Assembly: GCA_019454045.1 (NCBI GenBank)
Contig: SKCR01029093.1
Location: forward strand, 1 to 64,000
Source: Zanthoxylum bungeanum
Lineage: Eukaryota > Streptophyta > Magnoliopsida > Sapindales > Rutaceae
Direction of reading: 5' to 3'
Length of the DNA stretch: 64,000 nucleotides
Shown here: positions 35,175 through 47,669 of the stretch, one piece after another
Layout: each line of letters starts with the position of its first letter
How positions within the stretch are numbered: the stretch's first letter is position 1
Made by a program: the position numbers and the translations under genes
Notes under the pieces: generated by a model
The model's input: the letters and a program-made list of their open reading frames with translations, nothing else
Database searches by the model: none
Told to the model about the DNA's origin: nothing

Positions 35175-36616
35175 TGATTTCGCCCAAATATGAATTACGG
35201 TTATCGCAGTATAGCTGGGGTGTCGATTCCTCAGAGAGATGGTTACAATGAAACTAATTCACTCAATCAAGAACGATTAGCAATAACTGATTTAAAGAAA
35301 TGATTAAATCGTGACGGAAAACTAAATAATTCAAAGGCTTAAAAGATTGTAATAATAATGAGAAAAATAGCAAAGCATCAGGGTGCCCTCTTGCACCTAT
35401 TACTTATATTCCGTTATCGATTCATGTTATTACACAATTGAGGATTTCACGTCCCAAATCCAAAATTGGAAGATATTCAATTCTACACCAGTTTAAGTTC
35501 TAAGGTAATTGTCATTCAATCTTCTCTACGTTTACAACTCACAAGGTTATCGTTACAACCTATCCAACGACGACAATATACCCTCGGGCAATACTGCAGC
35601 AGAAGATCAACTCGCAAAACAACCTTAATCTATCAAACCAATTTTACCAACAACACATAGAAAAAGCGTGACTGAATCTATATGTAAACTAGTAAAATAT
35701 AGTTCTCAAATAATCAATAGAATAAAGAGATGAAGAGAATAACAATTGTATTAATCAATTAAAACCATTCATGAATAAAAAAACAAGAATACAAGAGTTG
35801 GGTACAAGAGTTCGCCCTTAGCTTTGCTTGGGAGATTAGTTCCGCATGCTAGATGAAGAAACAACAGAGATATGATGGGGAATCATCGGATAAATCATTG
35901 TTTCTGATCCCGGGAATCTGCACGGCTCTGTGCGTTTTTTTCTTCTGTTTTTGCGCAGCAAGAGCTGCTTTTCGCAGTCAGCCTCCCTCCTCGTAATTGT
36001 CTATTGCATGGCTTTATAATAATTTTTAACCTAAAATCCACAACTGGGCCCACGGCACTTTCCCTTAGCTTTAGTCAACAATAATAGCCAAAGCTTGATT
36101 TCCTTCTCACGTGTTTCTCTTTATTTTTTTTAACTTCACTCTCTCTCATGGCCCACGATTACATTGCTTTCCTTTTCCTTCTTTGGTTAAAGCTTTCCCA
36201 CGGTCCCACCTTCAATTTCCTTTTTTTTTTAAATTCAAAGTCTTGGTCAACATTGGTGGCCGAAGCATTATTTCCCCACAATTCCTTCTATTCACGCCAC
36301 TCTTCATTTCTTCAAAAGGGCGCCGTGGCGCCTCACTCCCTGGATTTTGTATGGGATTGTGGCACTGCGGCGCCAGTTCAATCTTTGCTCTCGGCTCCCA
36401 TGTGCGTCTTATGCATCCCTAAACACTTGCAATTATTCCAGGATCCATGTATTAATATTCCTACAAATAAAAATCACTAAATTAGTGTAAATAATAAATA
36501 TTTCTAAATTAATATAACAATCAAAATTATGTGATAAAATATAAAATATATAACTAAATACTTAACAATAAGCCTAGATAAGTGATGTTTCAAAGTACAT
36601 TTTCATGCACTTATCA
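35175..36616 (-). mobile_element. Solo LTR O, probably Athila-like
   Basis: 1442-bp insert with ends TGATTTCG and CTTATCA, flanked by CTTAC (35170-35174 and 36617-36621). Removing it and one CTTAC rejoins the H reading frame exactly (GLYVL then QTNKE). No coding region or primer site is inside. A TATA-like TTATTATAAAG on minus near 36010-36030 and the layout of its U5 end, similar to the end of M, suggest a minus-strand gypsy solo LTR. Open frames at 36111-36480 are not supported as genes. Confidence 0.85.
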
Positions 36617-36621
36617 CTTAC

Positions 36622-37632
36622 AAACTAACAAAGAATGTTCAACCTCTAATATATACAACGTTAACTCAAATAATCTCAATGAATCACTTCTATGGCACAG
36701 TCGCTTAGGTCATATCATTGAAACAAGATTAACTAAGCTACATAAGGATGGGTATTTCAAACCCTTCAAATATAAACCTTATGGAACTTATGATTCTTGT
36801 TTACTTGGTAAAATAACCAAATTACCCTTCAAAGGTAAATGACAGCGTGCAGCGGAGACATTAGAACTCATACACTCTGATGTATACAGACCAATGTCAG
36901 TCACCGCTAGAGGTGGATTCTCCTACTTCATTACCTTTATCGATGATCTTTAGCTATATGGGTATGTGTACCTTATGCGGTATAAATTTGAAGCCTTTGA
37001 GAAATTCAAAGACTTCAAGGCTGAAGTAGAAAACAAGCTTAATAAAAGTATTAAGTCACTAAGGTCTGACCGAGGTGGTGAATACTTAAGCAACAAATTT
37101 CAAGATTACTTGAGAGAAAATGGCATTGTTTCCCAGTGGACTCCTCCGGGAACTCCACAGCATAATGGGGTCTCATAAAGGAGAAATCGGACATTATTAG
37201 ATATGGTCCGATCAATGATGCCAGACACAGATCTACCTCTTTCATTTTGGGGTCTTTCTTTAGAAACTGCAACACTACTACTAAACCAATTCCTTCCAAG
37301 ACTGTTAGTCAAACACCATATGAGTTATGGTATGGCAAACGTCCTAGTCTTAGTTATCTAAAAGTTTGGGGATGTGACGCATATGTCAAGCTCACAAAAA
37401 CTAACAAATTGGATGATAGGGAATTTAAATGTAAGTTTGTAGGATATGCCTTGAACTCAAGAGCATACGTGTTCTACTAGTCCCATATTAACAAAGAACA
37501 TTTGTCTCACGAAATGCTATATTTCAAGAGAATGAATTCCTTCTCAGAAATATAGTGGAGTAGACTTGACCTCGATGAGGTACGAGAAGAACAAACTAAC
37601 ATAGAACTAACCCCAGACCCCTCAAAAGGACA
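36622..37632 (+). pseudogene. Broken pre-integrase and integrase of element H
   Basis: The pre-integrase His/Cys segment (LWHSRLGHI ... YDSCLLGK) lies near 36690-36815; one expected Cys is Tyr. A TGA at 36840 and a TAG at about 36952 interrupt the frame. The integrase core keeps FIDD and LRSDRGGEY, but the codon for the catalytic glutamate after NGVS is a TAA near 37176. A frameshift then moves the C-terminal part to 37247-37480. Integration activity is lost. Confidence 0.87.
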
Positions 37633-38291
37633 GTGACGGAACAACCACAAGGTTATGAACTCAGAAGGTCTGGTATGGAAAGACATGAGCCTGAAAGATA
37701 TGGTTTCCATATTGATAAGGAACATTATCAGGTCATTGATAATGATGATCCCACCATTTATGACGAAGCAATGCATGACATTGATCCAGTCAAGTGGCTT
37801 GAGGACATGAAATCTGAAATAGACTCTATGTATCAGAATCAAGTCTGGGACTTGGTAGATGCACCTGAAAGGATAAAACCCATAGGCTACAAGTGGATTT
37901 ACAAGCGTAAAAATGATGCAAAAGGCAACATCCAAACCTATAAGGCTAGGTTGGTGGCGAAAGGTTATAGACAAATCCAAGGAATTGACTATGACGAAAC
38001 CTTCTCACATGTTGCAATGATAAAGTCCATTCAAATTTTACTAGCACTAACTGCACATTTTGATTATGAGATTTGGCAGATGGATGTCAAAACAGCTTTC
38101 CTTAATGGGAACCTCGTAGAGGAAGTCTATATGACACAACCTAAGGGGTTTACATCTAAGGATGATCATAATAAAGTATGCAAGCTTAAACGATCCATTT
38201 ATGGACTCAATCAAGCCTCCAGAAGTTGGAATATACGATTTAATGAGACAATCAAAAAATTTGACTTCATCAAAAATGTAGACGAGCCTTG
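37633..38291 (+). pseudogene. Reverse transcriptase of H, N-terminal part
   Basis: RVT_2 domain in one open frame from the linker (RYGF) through IGYKW, KARLVAKGYRQ, WQMDVKTAFLNG and SIYGLNQASRSW to DEPC at 38290. One catalytic Asp lies in the QMDVKTAF motif. Element G is inserted at 38291 between the codons for Cys and Val, with target copy CCTTG at 38287-38291. The apparent extension to 38349 is G's LTR read through. Confidence 0.9.
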
Positions 38292-40248
38292 TGTTGGAAA
38301 TCTAATAACCATGTCCCAAGATCAAAAACCAAGCAAGATATATATATGAATGAACTAAAAGGAAGTAATGGCGGAAACAATACTCACAAAAGCCAAATGT
38401 GGATGCAATGGATGAAGCAAAAATGCTCCTATGTGCAGTGAAGATTTCGGCCAAGCAGTAAGAGAAGCTCCAAGCTTTAGTTGATCCTTCCAAGCTCTAA
38501 GATGAGTTTCCCATAACACCTTGTATGATCCCTTGATGGTGCTAGCCAAAGATGTGTTCTTTATGTTCCAAACAAACACAATTCTTCAAGCTTTGCTTTT
38601 GCAACAAAAACCTGAAAATGGAGAGCCAAGAAACTGTCACAGTTTCGGTAATGAGAGAGGAGAGGAGATATGATTTTTTGTCTCAAAAATCAATTTATAT
38701 TTATGTTATAATTATATTAATAATAATATAAATATAACACAAACCATGCAAGCACTTAGAGTGTCTAACACTCAATTTCCATGCATTATCTTTGAGTGCT
38801 TTGTACACTATCTTCATGCATTGCATCTTGATTAAAAAATACAAATAATGACAAGTGTCATGTGGGCCCCACACGTTTCCAAATGAAAGTGGGCCCACTT
38901 GCACTCACGCGTTCGGGTTCGATATTTCCGAAATATCGATTTTCGTCGCGACGTTAATTAAATCGAATTTAAATAAATAATTGCGCCTAGCGAATTTATT
39001 ATTTACGTCGCTAACGAATTAATTCTAAATTAATTCGTTTGCCCGAATAAAATCTAATTCAATTTCGCGTCGGAATCGAATTCCGTTTATTATATCGAAT
39101 ATAATAATTTTACGATTAATTCTAATTAATCGATCTCTCTCTTTATACAGTACTTTATCCAAGATAAAGTCTCTCTCCGTAATTAATCCAAGATTAATCG
39201 AGTTTGAATCATACGTCATCGGTGAATCTTCGGGAAGCGACCCAAGAGACCTCTAGATATGTTGGCAGTAAATCCGGTTGTCGAACTATCCGAACACGTA
39301 CGTACCAAGTACTACGTTTTTACCGATTTACAAGACAAGGTTAGCTTCTAGCAAAACGCCATGCCTACCCAATTCTCTAGAAATATTCTTACTGGAATAT
39401 TAGATCTATAACAGGCGTAGTATACCGTAGTATAGTGTATATCGAACCAGTATCGGATGATCACATGCTAGGGCTGGGGCTGGATAAGTGTCTGCCCCGT
39501 CCGAAACACATATCGGATGTCAAGCAACCAGTCTCTTTGAATCGGATAATCCTGACCTAGTCATATTATCCCGATGGTTGCAACCATTATAGAGTACTAG
39601 TTCTGAATCCCTCGCGATCATCATCTCCATATGTCTGAAGTGATACTTCCATCTTGACATCACATCCAATACACTACGATTCTCGATAAACCCAGAAGAG
39701 GTATACACAGAACTCGTTAAAGCCCTGGACCACCAAACCTAAATTTTACCGATTGTCGTAAGTACTAGCGATGCAAATCTCAGGTTAAGATCATATGCAC
39801 CTACCCTGAAGCGGACTCCCATAGACACGCAGACATACTACCAATGGGATTCCGCGGGGTCTATCCAGAGCGAAGCTGTTTTCCGTACCATCGGTAAAAC
39901 ACAACCTCCTACCGCACTTGCATAAGTATCCTATACTTAAATATATGAGAACTATGCCGTTGTGCCCTCACAACATGCACGAGTGCAGTACTAGTCTATT
40001 CCGCATTATCGATGTCCAGTCTCGATAATACTACGACTAGGGATATTTAATGATTAAACCTTTATGGATTGATACTGTCTCATATCATCTCAATCCGGAA
40101 CTAATCATAGGGACTTTTACCATTTATATTTCTAAGTAAATAAATTACAAAACGGTAAAAGGCAATTTCATTACTACATAGTTAATTTTGTACAATAATA
40201 CAATATCATTTACAAAATAGTGACGCTATGGGACATTACTGTCTAACA
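38292..40248 (-). repeat. 3' LTR of element G
   Basis: 1957 bp, TGTTGGAA to GTCTAACA, next to the polypurine sequence on its right. The palindrome array includes ACTTTATC/GATAAAGT (39152-39170) and AACGAATTAATT/AATTAATTCGTT near 39013-39039. Confidence 0.92.
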
Positions 40249-40262
40249 ATCTCCCACTTGGC
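40249..40262 (-). other. Polypurine tract of element G
   Basis: Minus strand reads GGCCAAGTGGGAGAT directly next to the LTR edge, the standard copia form. Confidence 0.8.
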
Positions 40263-43200
40263 CTATAGCCAGTCACTCAAGCATCTAATACCTGAACTAT
40301 GTACATGTCGCTCAAACTTTTCCCGAGGAATAGCCTTCGTCAGCGGATCTGCAATATTATCCTCTGATGCGATCTTCTCGATCTTCACATCGCCACGATG
40401 TATGATCTCTCGAATCAGATGGAATCGTCGAAGAACATGTTTGGATCGTTGATGAGACCTTGGTTCCTTAGCCTGTGCTATAGCCCCGCTATTGTCACAA
40501 TACAATGGAACGGGCTCAGCTGCTAACGGAACTACTCCTAATCCAATTAGGAATTTACGGATCCAAACTGCCTCTTTTGCTGCTTCAGCTGCTGCAATGT
40601 ACTCCGCTTCAGTTGTTGAATCGGCAACAGTATCTTGCTTGGAAGATTTCCAGCTCACTGCTCCGTTATTCAAGCAAAATATGTACCCGGTTTGCGACTT
40701 AAAGTCGTCTCTGTCGGTTTGGAAACTTGCATCAGTATACCCAGATACCTCAAGTTCTCCATCTCCATAGATTAAGAAAACATCCTTAGTTCTTTTAAGA
40801 TACCTAAGGATATTCTTAACCGCCATCCAGTGATCCTGTCCTGGATCGGCCTGATATCGACTGCACATGCTCAAAGCATAGGACACATCAGGTCGTGTAC
40901 ATATCATGGCATACATGATCGATCCGACTGCCGAGGCGAACGGAGTCCGACTCATGTTGTCTCTCTCATCTTGTGTTTTAGGACACATGTCCCTAGATAG
41001 AAAGACGCCATGTGATGTTGGCAACAGTCCCTTCTTGGACTGATCCATGTTGAATCTCTTCAACACTTTATCAATATATGTACTCTGGGAGAGTCCAAGT
41101 AGCTTTCTAGATCTATCCCGGTAGATCTTTATTCCTAGAATAAAAGCTGCTTCTCCAGCTCTTTTTTCATGGAGAATTTCAATGAAAGCCAAGCTTTCAC
41201 CGACGTTAACATGGGAATGTCATTGCCTATTAGCAATACATCGTCGACATAAAGGACAATAAAAGTCAGTGCACTCCCACTAACCTTCTTATACACACAA
41301 GGATCATCTACGTTTTGAATGAAATCATATTCTTTTATGACCTCATCAAAACGTTGGTTCCATGACCTCGATGCTTGCTTCAGTCCATAAATGGACCGAT
41401 TTAACTTACAAACCTTGTTTGCAAGTCTTGGTGCGATAAAACCGTCAGGTTGTTGCATATAAACATCCTCCAACAGGTTTCCGTTAAGGAAAGCGGTTTT
41501 AACGTCCATCTGCCATATTTCGTAATCGTAATATGCAGCTATCGCAAGCATTATCCGAATGGATTTAATCATGGCAACGGGTGAGAAAGTTTCGTCATAA
41601 TCAACTCCAAGTTGTTGACGATACCCCTTCGCTACAAGCCTAGCTTTGTACGTTTGAACGTTGCCATCCATGTCTGTCTTCTTCTTGAAGACCCATTTGC
41701 ATCCAATAGGCTTTACGCCTTCTGGTGCATCAACCAGTGTCCAAACTTGGTTGGTATACATGGAATCCATTTCGGCTTTCATGGCTTCTTGCCATAAAGT
41801 GGATTCGATACCCTGTATCGCTTCCTCATACGTAGCCGGTTCAGTATCCTCAATAAGATTAATATCTACATGAGGTGAGATCAGGAATCCATACCTCTCA
41901 GGTATTACCCTGACTCTCTCCGACCTACGTAGCCCTTGTGTAATTGAAGATTGTGGTTCAGTCTCATCCTGGATGGACTGTTCATGTTCCGTTCTAGATT
42001 CAATGCCAGGAACAGTATCACTACGACTTTCATCGAGTTCTACTTTCCTCCCACTAACCACTGCATTTAGGAATTCCTTCTCAAGGAAAACCGCATGTAG
42101 AGCAACAAATACTTTGTTCTCTTTTGGGTTATAGAAGTAATATCCTTTGGTTTCCTTAGGATATCCAACAAATAGGCATTTATCTGATTTGGGTTCAAGT
42201 TTGGTACCTTCCAAACGTTTGACGTATGCCCAGCAACCCCAAATCTTCAGGAATGAGAAACCTGGTTTCTTTCCTGTCCATATCTCATACGGAGTCTGTT
42301 CAACAGACTTTGACGGAACCCTATTCAAAATAAGAATTGCACTTTCTAATGCATGTCCCCAGAAGGATATAGGTAGCTCAGTGCGACTCATCATCGACCT
42401 TACCATGTCAAGCAAGGTACGGTTTCTCCGTTCAGACACACCATTTAATTGTGGTGTCCAGGAGGAGTCCATTGTGAAAGAATACCATATTCTTTCAAGT
42501 AATCTTGAAACTCATTACTTAAGTATTCGCCACCACGGTCCGACCGTAATGTTTTAATACTCTTGCCTGTTTGTTTTTCAACTTCGTGTCGAAACTCTTT
42601 GAATTTCTCAAAAGTTTCCGACTTGTGCATCATTAGATACACATAACCATAACGTGATGCATCATCCGTAAAGGTTACGAAGTATCGATATCCACCTCTA
42701 GCCTGGCTAGACATGGGCCCACAAACGTCACTATGAACGAGGGCTAACAGTTCAGTGGCGCGTTCACCTTTACCACTAAAAGGTGATTTAGGCATTTTGC
42801 CTAACAAACAAGATTCGCAGACGTCATATGAATTTGGATCAAATCCGTCCAAGTACCCACTCTTCGAAAGTGTGGATATGCGAGTCTTGTTGATGTGTCC
42901 CAGACGACAATGCCACAAATAAGTTTCTTCTTTTGGATTACTCATTTTGAGCCTTTTGTTTGTTATTTTACATTTTGGAGATTCATTTATATTCAAAATA
43001 TAAAGACCATTATTTGCATCAGCACTGCAAATTTCTGCATCATTCATATATAAATAACACCTGGTGTTTTTAAATACAAAAGTGTACCCTGTTTGGGTTA
43101 ACAAAGATACAGAAATAATATTCCTAGTTAAACTAGGAACAAAATAACAGTCATTTAGTTTAAGTACATGCCCCGAGGGCAGTTCCAAAACAAAAGTGCC

Positions 43201-44237
43201 TACGGCCAAAACAGCAACAGAAGTTCCATTTCCAACACGTAGATCACCTCCCCCGAAGCCAGTCTCCTGCTATCATGCAGATCCTGCACATCAGTACAAA
43301 TATGAGAACCACAGCCAGAATCAAAAATCCAATTTTTATTAAGACTTGAAGTAGTCATATTTATCTCAATAACAAACATACCTGAGGCCGGTGCCTTGCC
43401 CGCCTGTATGTCCTCCTTATGTCCCTTGTTCATGCGCGACAGTCACGCTTCCAGTGACCTTTCTGCCGCATTTCAGGCAAACATCTTGAGACTTGTCCCT
43501 TGGCTTCCCAGAAGCCTTTGTTGACTTGGCCTTGCCTTTGTTCTTATGCTTCTTCTTGCTTCTTCTTCTTAACACCCCCAGTTGCCTTGAGCCAGCTTTC
43601 GGCGTTTGAGATGTTGTTGCAAAGTGCGCCTCGCGCTTGTTGCCTTTCAGAAGTTCTTTCTCTGACTCCTTGAGAATTGACAATAACTCTCCAAGAGTGT
43701 CATCCGAATTCATCAGTTTGTAGTTGATGACAATCTGTTTCCAAGTATCGGGTAGTGACTGTAGAAGTACATCTATAGCCAGCTCAGACTCCAAGACTAT
43801 ACCCATACAAGCCAGTTCATCAATATCTGCTATCATTTGAGTCCCATGGACCTCAACAGAACTACCATCAGTCATACGGTGCGAAAGATCCTTCACCAAC
43901 TCAACTCGTACCTCGCCATCCGCTTATTAGTGCGGTGAAGATCTTGCAATCTTGCCATCATATTATAAGGATCCAAGTCCCTATTTTGGCGACGAAAGTG
44001 TTGAGTCATTGAAGCAAGCATGATCGACTGAGCTGTGTCACAATCATCACTGTGAGTTTTCCATAACTCCAGCTCAAGTGGCTCAGTGGGCTTAGGCCCG
44101 AGAGGTCTCTGAATAGTATACAGTATCCTCTCCGCCCCAAGGACTATCCTTAGGTTCATTTCCCAATCAGCGAAGTTTGTCCCTTTAAAGACATTGTCTC
44201 CCATGATAATGTCACGGACATTTACCTTGCTAGCCAT
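40263..44237 (-). pseudogene. Copia gag-pol of element G, frameshifted
   Basis: Nearly complete polyprotein of about 1,320 codons: gag from the ATG at 44237, zinc knuckle near 43440-43480, protease with FDSGCG near 43310, pre-integrase and integrase (FTDDAS, LRSDRGGEY, SERRNRT), RVT_2 reverse transcriptase with YVDD near 41245, and RNase H with TDAS, TEAEY and YCDN to the stop at 40263. I find no in-frame nonsense codon, but five frameshifts, near 43900, 43465, 43225, 42455 and 41165. The first is a 5-base tandem duplication (GAGTT); the others are one- or two-base changes, most beside short homopolymers. As written it cannot make a full polyprotein. It is the best coding reference for the family here. 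Confidence 0.93.
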
Positions 44238-44246
44238 CTTAACTAC

Positions 44247-44330
44247 GATAGTCCAACTATCTAGTTAACGAAAAAATGGGTACAGTCAAACTGTTACAAG
44301 AAAAATAACATTTTTATTAGTCCAACTAAT
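44247..44330 (-). repeat. Three short dyads just before gag (element G)
   Basis: 44247-44261 (GATAGT/ACTATC, spacer CCA), 44282-44294 (ACAGT/ACTGT, spacer CAA) and 44316-44330 (ATTAGT/ACTAAT, spacer CCA). Order, spacing and arms match F; spacers differ. The nearest is 9 bases from the gag ATG. Confidence 0.86.
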
Positions 44331-46234
44331 GTTAAAAATTGACGAAATAAATTTTTGTAAGCGCGTAAAGCTAAGTATCTGAATGAAATTGCAAACTCAA
44401 TACTAGCCTCCCACTATTTTCTACAAGTCTCTAACCCTCTTTGAGTACTCGGGAATCCAATTTCCTAGTGGGCTAGGATCCCGTTAATAACACACAACCT
44501 TGACTTTGGCCAACAAGTTGTATGATATTTAACTAGGTAGATCTCGAAGATCAATTGGATCCCATCCAATTCCTAGATCCGGTAGGTGGACATCCAAGTC
44601 CGAAACATATATATCTAATACATACGTCAATGTATCCAATACATTTTCCTAACCATTTCCTCTGAATCAACTAAGCCTTGGCTTTGGCACAACAAACCTA
44701 ATGATTCCAGTTAAGCGGGACCCATTGACAAGGAAAGTTTCGTAATCAATGTCGATGGACAAGAAGTGATCTTGACTTTGGCCAACAAATCACAACTTGG
44801 ACAGGACACCGATGTGTAACAAAACTCTCATGATTCAAACACATCCTCAATTGACAAAGGTCTTGACTTTGGCCAACAAACCAATGCCAATTTTGGATCT
44901 TGAGAAAGAATCACTCAACGGAAGGAAAATCGCTTAATATTGTTTGAGGGATTTTTCGCGTAATTGGCAACCAATTAATTTATCTTTGTTAGGTCTCATC
45001 ATCATACACCCTTAAGCATGCTTCTAAAACATCATAAAGTGCATAAAGTAAAGTAATAGTGATATACGGATGGATATATAAACAACTTGTTCCTAGAACA
45101 AATCACTCCCTCCTCCTTTCTCTCTCCCGCTAGCACTATTCTACTTCTACCCAATTACATAATACAATAAGAGAAACCTCATTTACATTGAGGGGAATTA
45201 GGTGAGAAGAGAATACAAAGAGATAAAGAGATAAGGCTGGACACGCAGGTCCAATTTATAAATTCCAAATTTACAATAATTTCTAAAATTACCCTTCCCT
45301 TCTAATATCCATCCGATATGCACTATTCATACAATACATCCACATTCATTCATTCATTCAAGGCATGTTATACAACCAATCAAATCCAATTAATTAGTCT
45401 TTAATTAGGTGACAATACAATGATCAAACAATTGTTTGCATTTGCGCGAGTCCAACTCGTTTTGAGAATAAATACATATTGTATGAATTCACGAATTATA
45501 TCGAACTACTCGTTAAATCCAATTTAAGTCGTATTCAATACTAATCCTTTTATTTAATTCTTAATTAAATATATACACTTTTATTGTGCTTTTATAACTT
45601 AGATTCCAAATCTAGTTCTATTGGGTCTCAAAGCCCAACTAACATCTAATGTTCGTTTAATTAAAGTCCGATGGGCTTTCTATTGATTTCATTAGGCTTG
45701 GGCCTTGGTCAATGTGGGTCAAACCCAATTTCCAAGCCCAATAAGGAATCACCCTCATTTGCCATAAAACCAATCAAGCCCATAAGGCCCAATTAAACAT
45801 AAAAGCCCATTTATTACATTTGGACTTAAATGGTGTGATTTAGGCCCATTTTGGATCCAATCCAAATGGTCCAAATCTACTTGGCCCAACCAAGCCCATT
45901 TATGACCAAATATAATAATTTTAGGCCCAATTCCAATTTAAGCCCAATTAACTAAATTTTAAAAATTCCAAATTTTACAACTTAATTAATTAAAGTGTAT
46001 GTTCATGATTAATCCTTTAAATCAATATTTCCAAAATATCAAATTATCTATTAATCATATTTTTATCTTAAATACATGTCCAACATTATTTAATCAAAAA
46101 ATCAAGTCCCTAATATGTCATCAAGCATTCGGCCAAGGTGAACAATATGGTTCCGATTTCGTTTTCAATCCAATCAAGTCACAAATGATCATCTCCATAT
46201 TATTTCAAGTCATCCAATGTCTTAAAATTAAAAA
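44331..46234 (-). other. Leader of element G
   Basis: Non-coding leader homologous to those of C, D and B, ending abruptly near 46234 where the deletion joins it to the LTR tip. It holds three exact copies of the 18-mer CTTGACTTTGGCCAACAA and a TGGGCY-type cluster near 45620-45940. No gene is supported. Confidence 0.8.
44499..44879 (-). repeat. Three exact 18-mer repeats in the G leader
   Basis: CTTGACTTTGGCCAACAA at 44499-44516, 44771-44788 and 44862-44879. Each contains TTGACT, a W-box form, and the palindrome TTGGCCAA. The triplet recurs in B (near 54974, 55240, 55328) and, split by E, in D (near 7911, 8185, 10310). Confidence 0.85.
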
Positions 46235-46277
46235 ATCATTTACAAAATAGTGACGCTATGGGACATTACTGTCTAAC
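46235..46277 (-). repeat. Remnant of the 5' LTR of element G
   Basis: 43 bases matching the outer end of the 3' LTR (40206-40248) without its last A. The rest of the LTR and the primer site are deleted. Confidence 0.88.
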
Positions 46278-46282
46278 CCTTG

Positions 46283-47106
46283 TGTTTACAGGAAAAGTAC
46301 TGGGAGTGCTGTTGTATTTCTTGTATTATATGTCGATGATATATTAATCATCGGGAATGATATTCCCATGATGCAAGCCACCAAGCAATGGTTATCTCAG
46401 AATTTCTCCATGAAATATTGGGAGAAGCAGCCTACATCCTCAACATTAAGATCTACCATAATAGATCTAAGAGTTATTAGGACTTTCTCAAGACCTTATG
46501 TCTCTTATGCTCTTAGCATAACGAGCAGGTATCAGGAAAATCCTGGTAAGCAACACTGGGCAGCTGTCAAAACAATCCGGATGCGTTTTTGACATATGGA
46601 GATTGTTCTGAGATGAAAGTCATTGGTTACTGTGATGCGAGCTTTCAGACCGATAGGGATGACAGTAGATCGCAAAAAGGATATCTGTTTACTTTAAATG
46701 GCGATGCTGTAAGTTGGAAAAGCTCAAAGAAGTCAACTACAGCGGACTCCACCACTGAAGCCAAATATATTACAGCATCTGAGGCAGCTAAAGAAGCAGT
46801 CTGGATAAAGAAGTTCATCACGGAGCTGGAAGTGCTTCCCGCGATAAAGAATGGCGTCACGATGTACTGTGACAACACGGGCACCATTGATCAATCAAAG
46901 GAACCAAGGTCCCACCAGAAATCCAACCATGTACTCAGGTGATTTCATCTCAATAAGGAGATTGTTGAGAGAAAAAAAGTTATTATAGTGAAAATACCCA
47001 CATAAGATAATCTTGCAGATTCTCTGACTAAAGTGCTGACTCAACAAAATCATGATAGGCACACCCGAGAGTATGGTGTCCAGATCCATACTAGTTGGCT
47101 ATAGTG
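46283..47106 (+). pseudogene. Reverse transcriptase (C-terminal part) and RNase H of H, broken
   Basis: Continues the H reverse transcriptase after G. The YVDD motif lies near 46331. A deletion near 46480 removes the segment between the RT thumb and the RPYVSYALS motif. RNase H (46589-46942) has the catalytic residues in YCDASF, TEAKY (Glu kept) and YCDNTG. A TGA follows at 46940, with degraded coding sequence to the end near 47103. The element is dead. Confidence 0.88.
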
Positions 47107-47118
47107 CAAGTGGGAGAT
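47107..47118 (+). other. Polypurine tract of element H
   Basis: CAAGTGGGAGAT directly before the LTR start at 47119, the usual copia form. Confidence 0.8.
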
Positions 47119-47669
47119 TGTTAGGGATATGCCCTATACCCAACTTGTGGATTGACTATATGTACATGTATTTGTAACATTTCATTAATTAATAAAATGG
47201 CAATCTTTATTATACGTGTCTTACATAACTTATATGAATCTTCAACACTGTAATAAAGCCATTTGAGTAATAAGACGATAGCTTCCACGCCTTATGATAA
47301 TCATACTCTTAAATGTTCCTAGTCATAGTTTTGTGAATAATCTAGGCGTTTATAAAGCGGAGAGACTAGCATTATGAAATGATCTGCCCTTAAGTGATGT
47401 AGCTAATCTCATAGGATAGTAACAGAGATCTGTCCGCTTAGTGTATCACATGGATGCATAAGTTACTCGTGTCCATCGAACTGACCGCCGAAAGTTTTCA
47501 TATGGAGTGTTTATCCCATGTGTCTGTGAGAACTTTCATGTATCAATTATATGACTAGTCCTTAGACTTGAGGTCTTTACAATCTTATGTGTGGATCAAA
47601 TAACTTTGACATTCTCCTTCCCCGGTTCAAAAAATCCGGTCAAAAGGGTATGATTGGGTCATTTGTTGA
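47119..47669 (+). mobile_element. 3' LTR of element H, first part
   Basis: Starts TGTTAGGGATATGCCC. From about 47531 it matches the 5' LTR fragment at 23992. It is cut at 47669 by element I; the bases GTTGA (47665-47669) are the expected target copy. The rest lies outside the window to the right. Confidence 0.88.

Larger units (their letters stand above)
38292..46277 (-). mobile_element. Element G: copia element lacking most of its 5' LTR
   Basis: Minus-strand element, 7986 bp, between CCTTG copies at 38287-38291 and 46278-46282. The 3' LTR is 38292-40248, gag-pol 40263-44237, and the leader runs to about 46234. Only the outermost 43 bases of the 5' LTR remain, and the primer site is gone. 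The terminal A of the right end is also missing. The outer ends and target copies show that the insertion was normal and that an internal deletion followed. Confidence 0.93.

Noticed and set aside
36111..36480. Two overlapping plus-strand frames as a small gene
   Set aside because: They lie inside solo LTR O, overlap each other in different frames and show no recognisable domain.
37507..37980. Open frame of 157 codons on the minus strand
   Set aside because: It is antisense to the H reverse transcriptase, which has clear family motifs on the plus strand.
38291..38349. Natural C-terminus of the H reverse transcriptase
   Set aside because: These codons are the LTR of G read through; the true continuation is at 46283.
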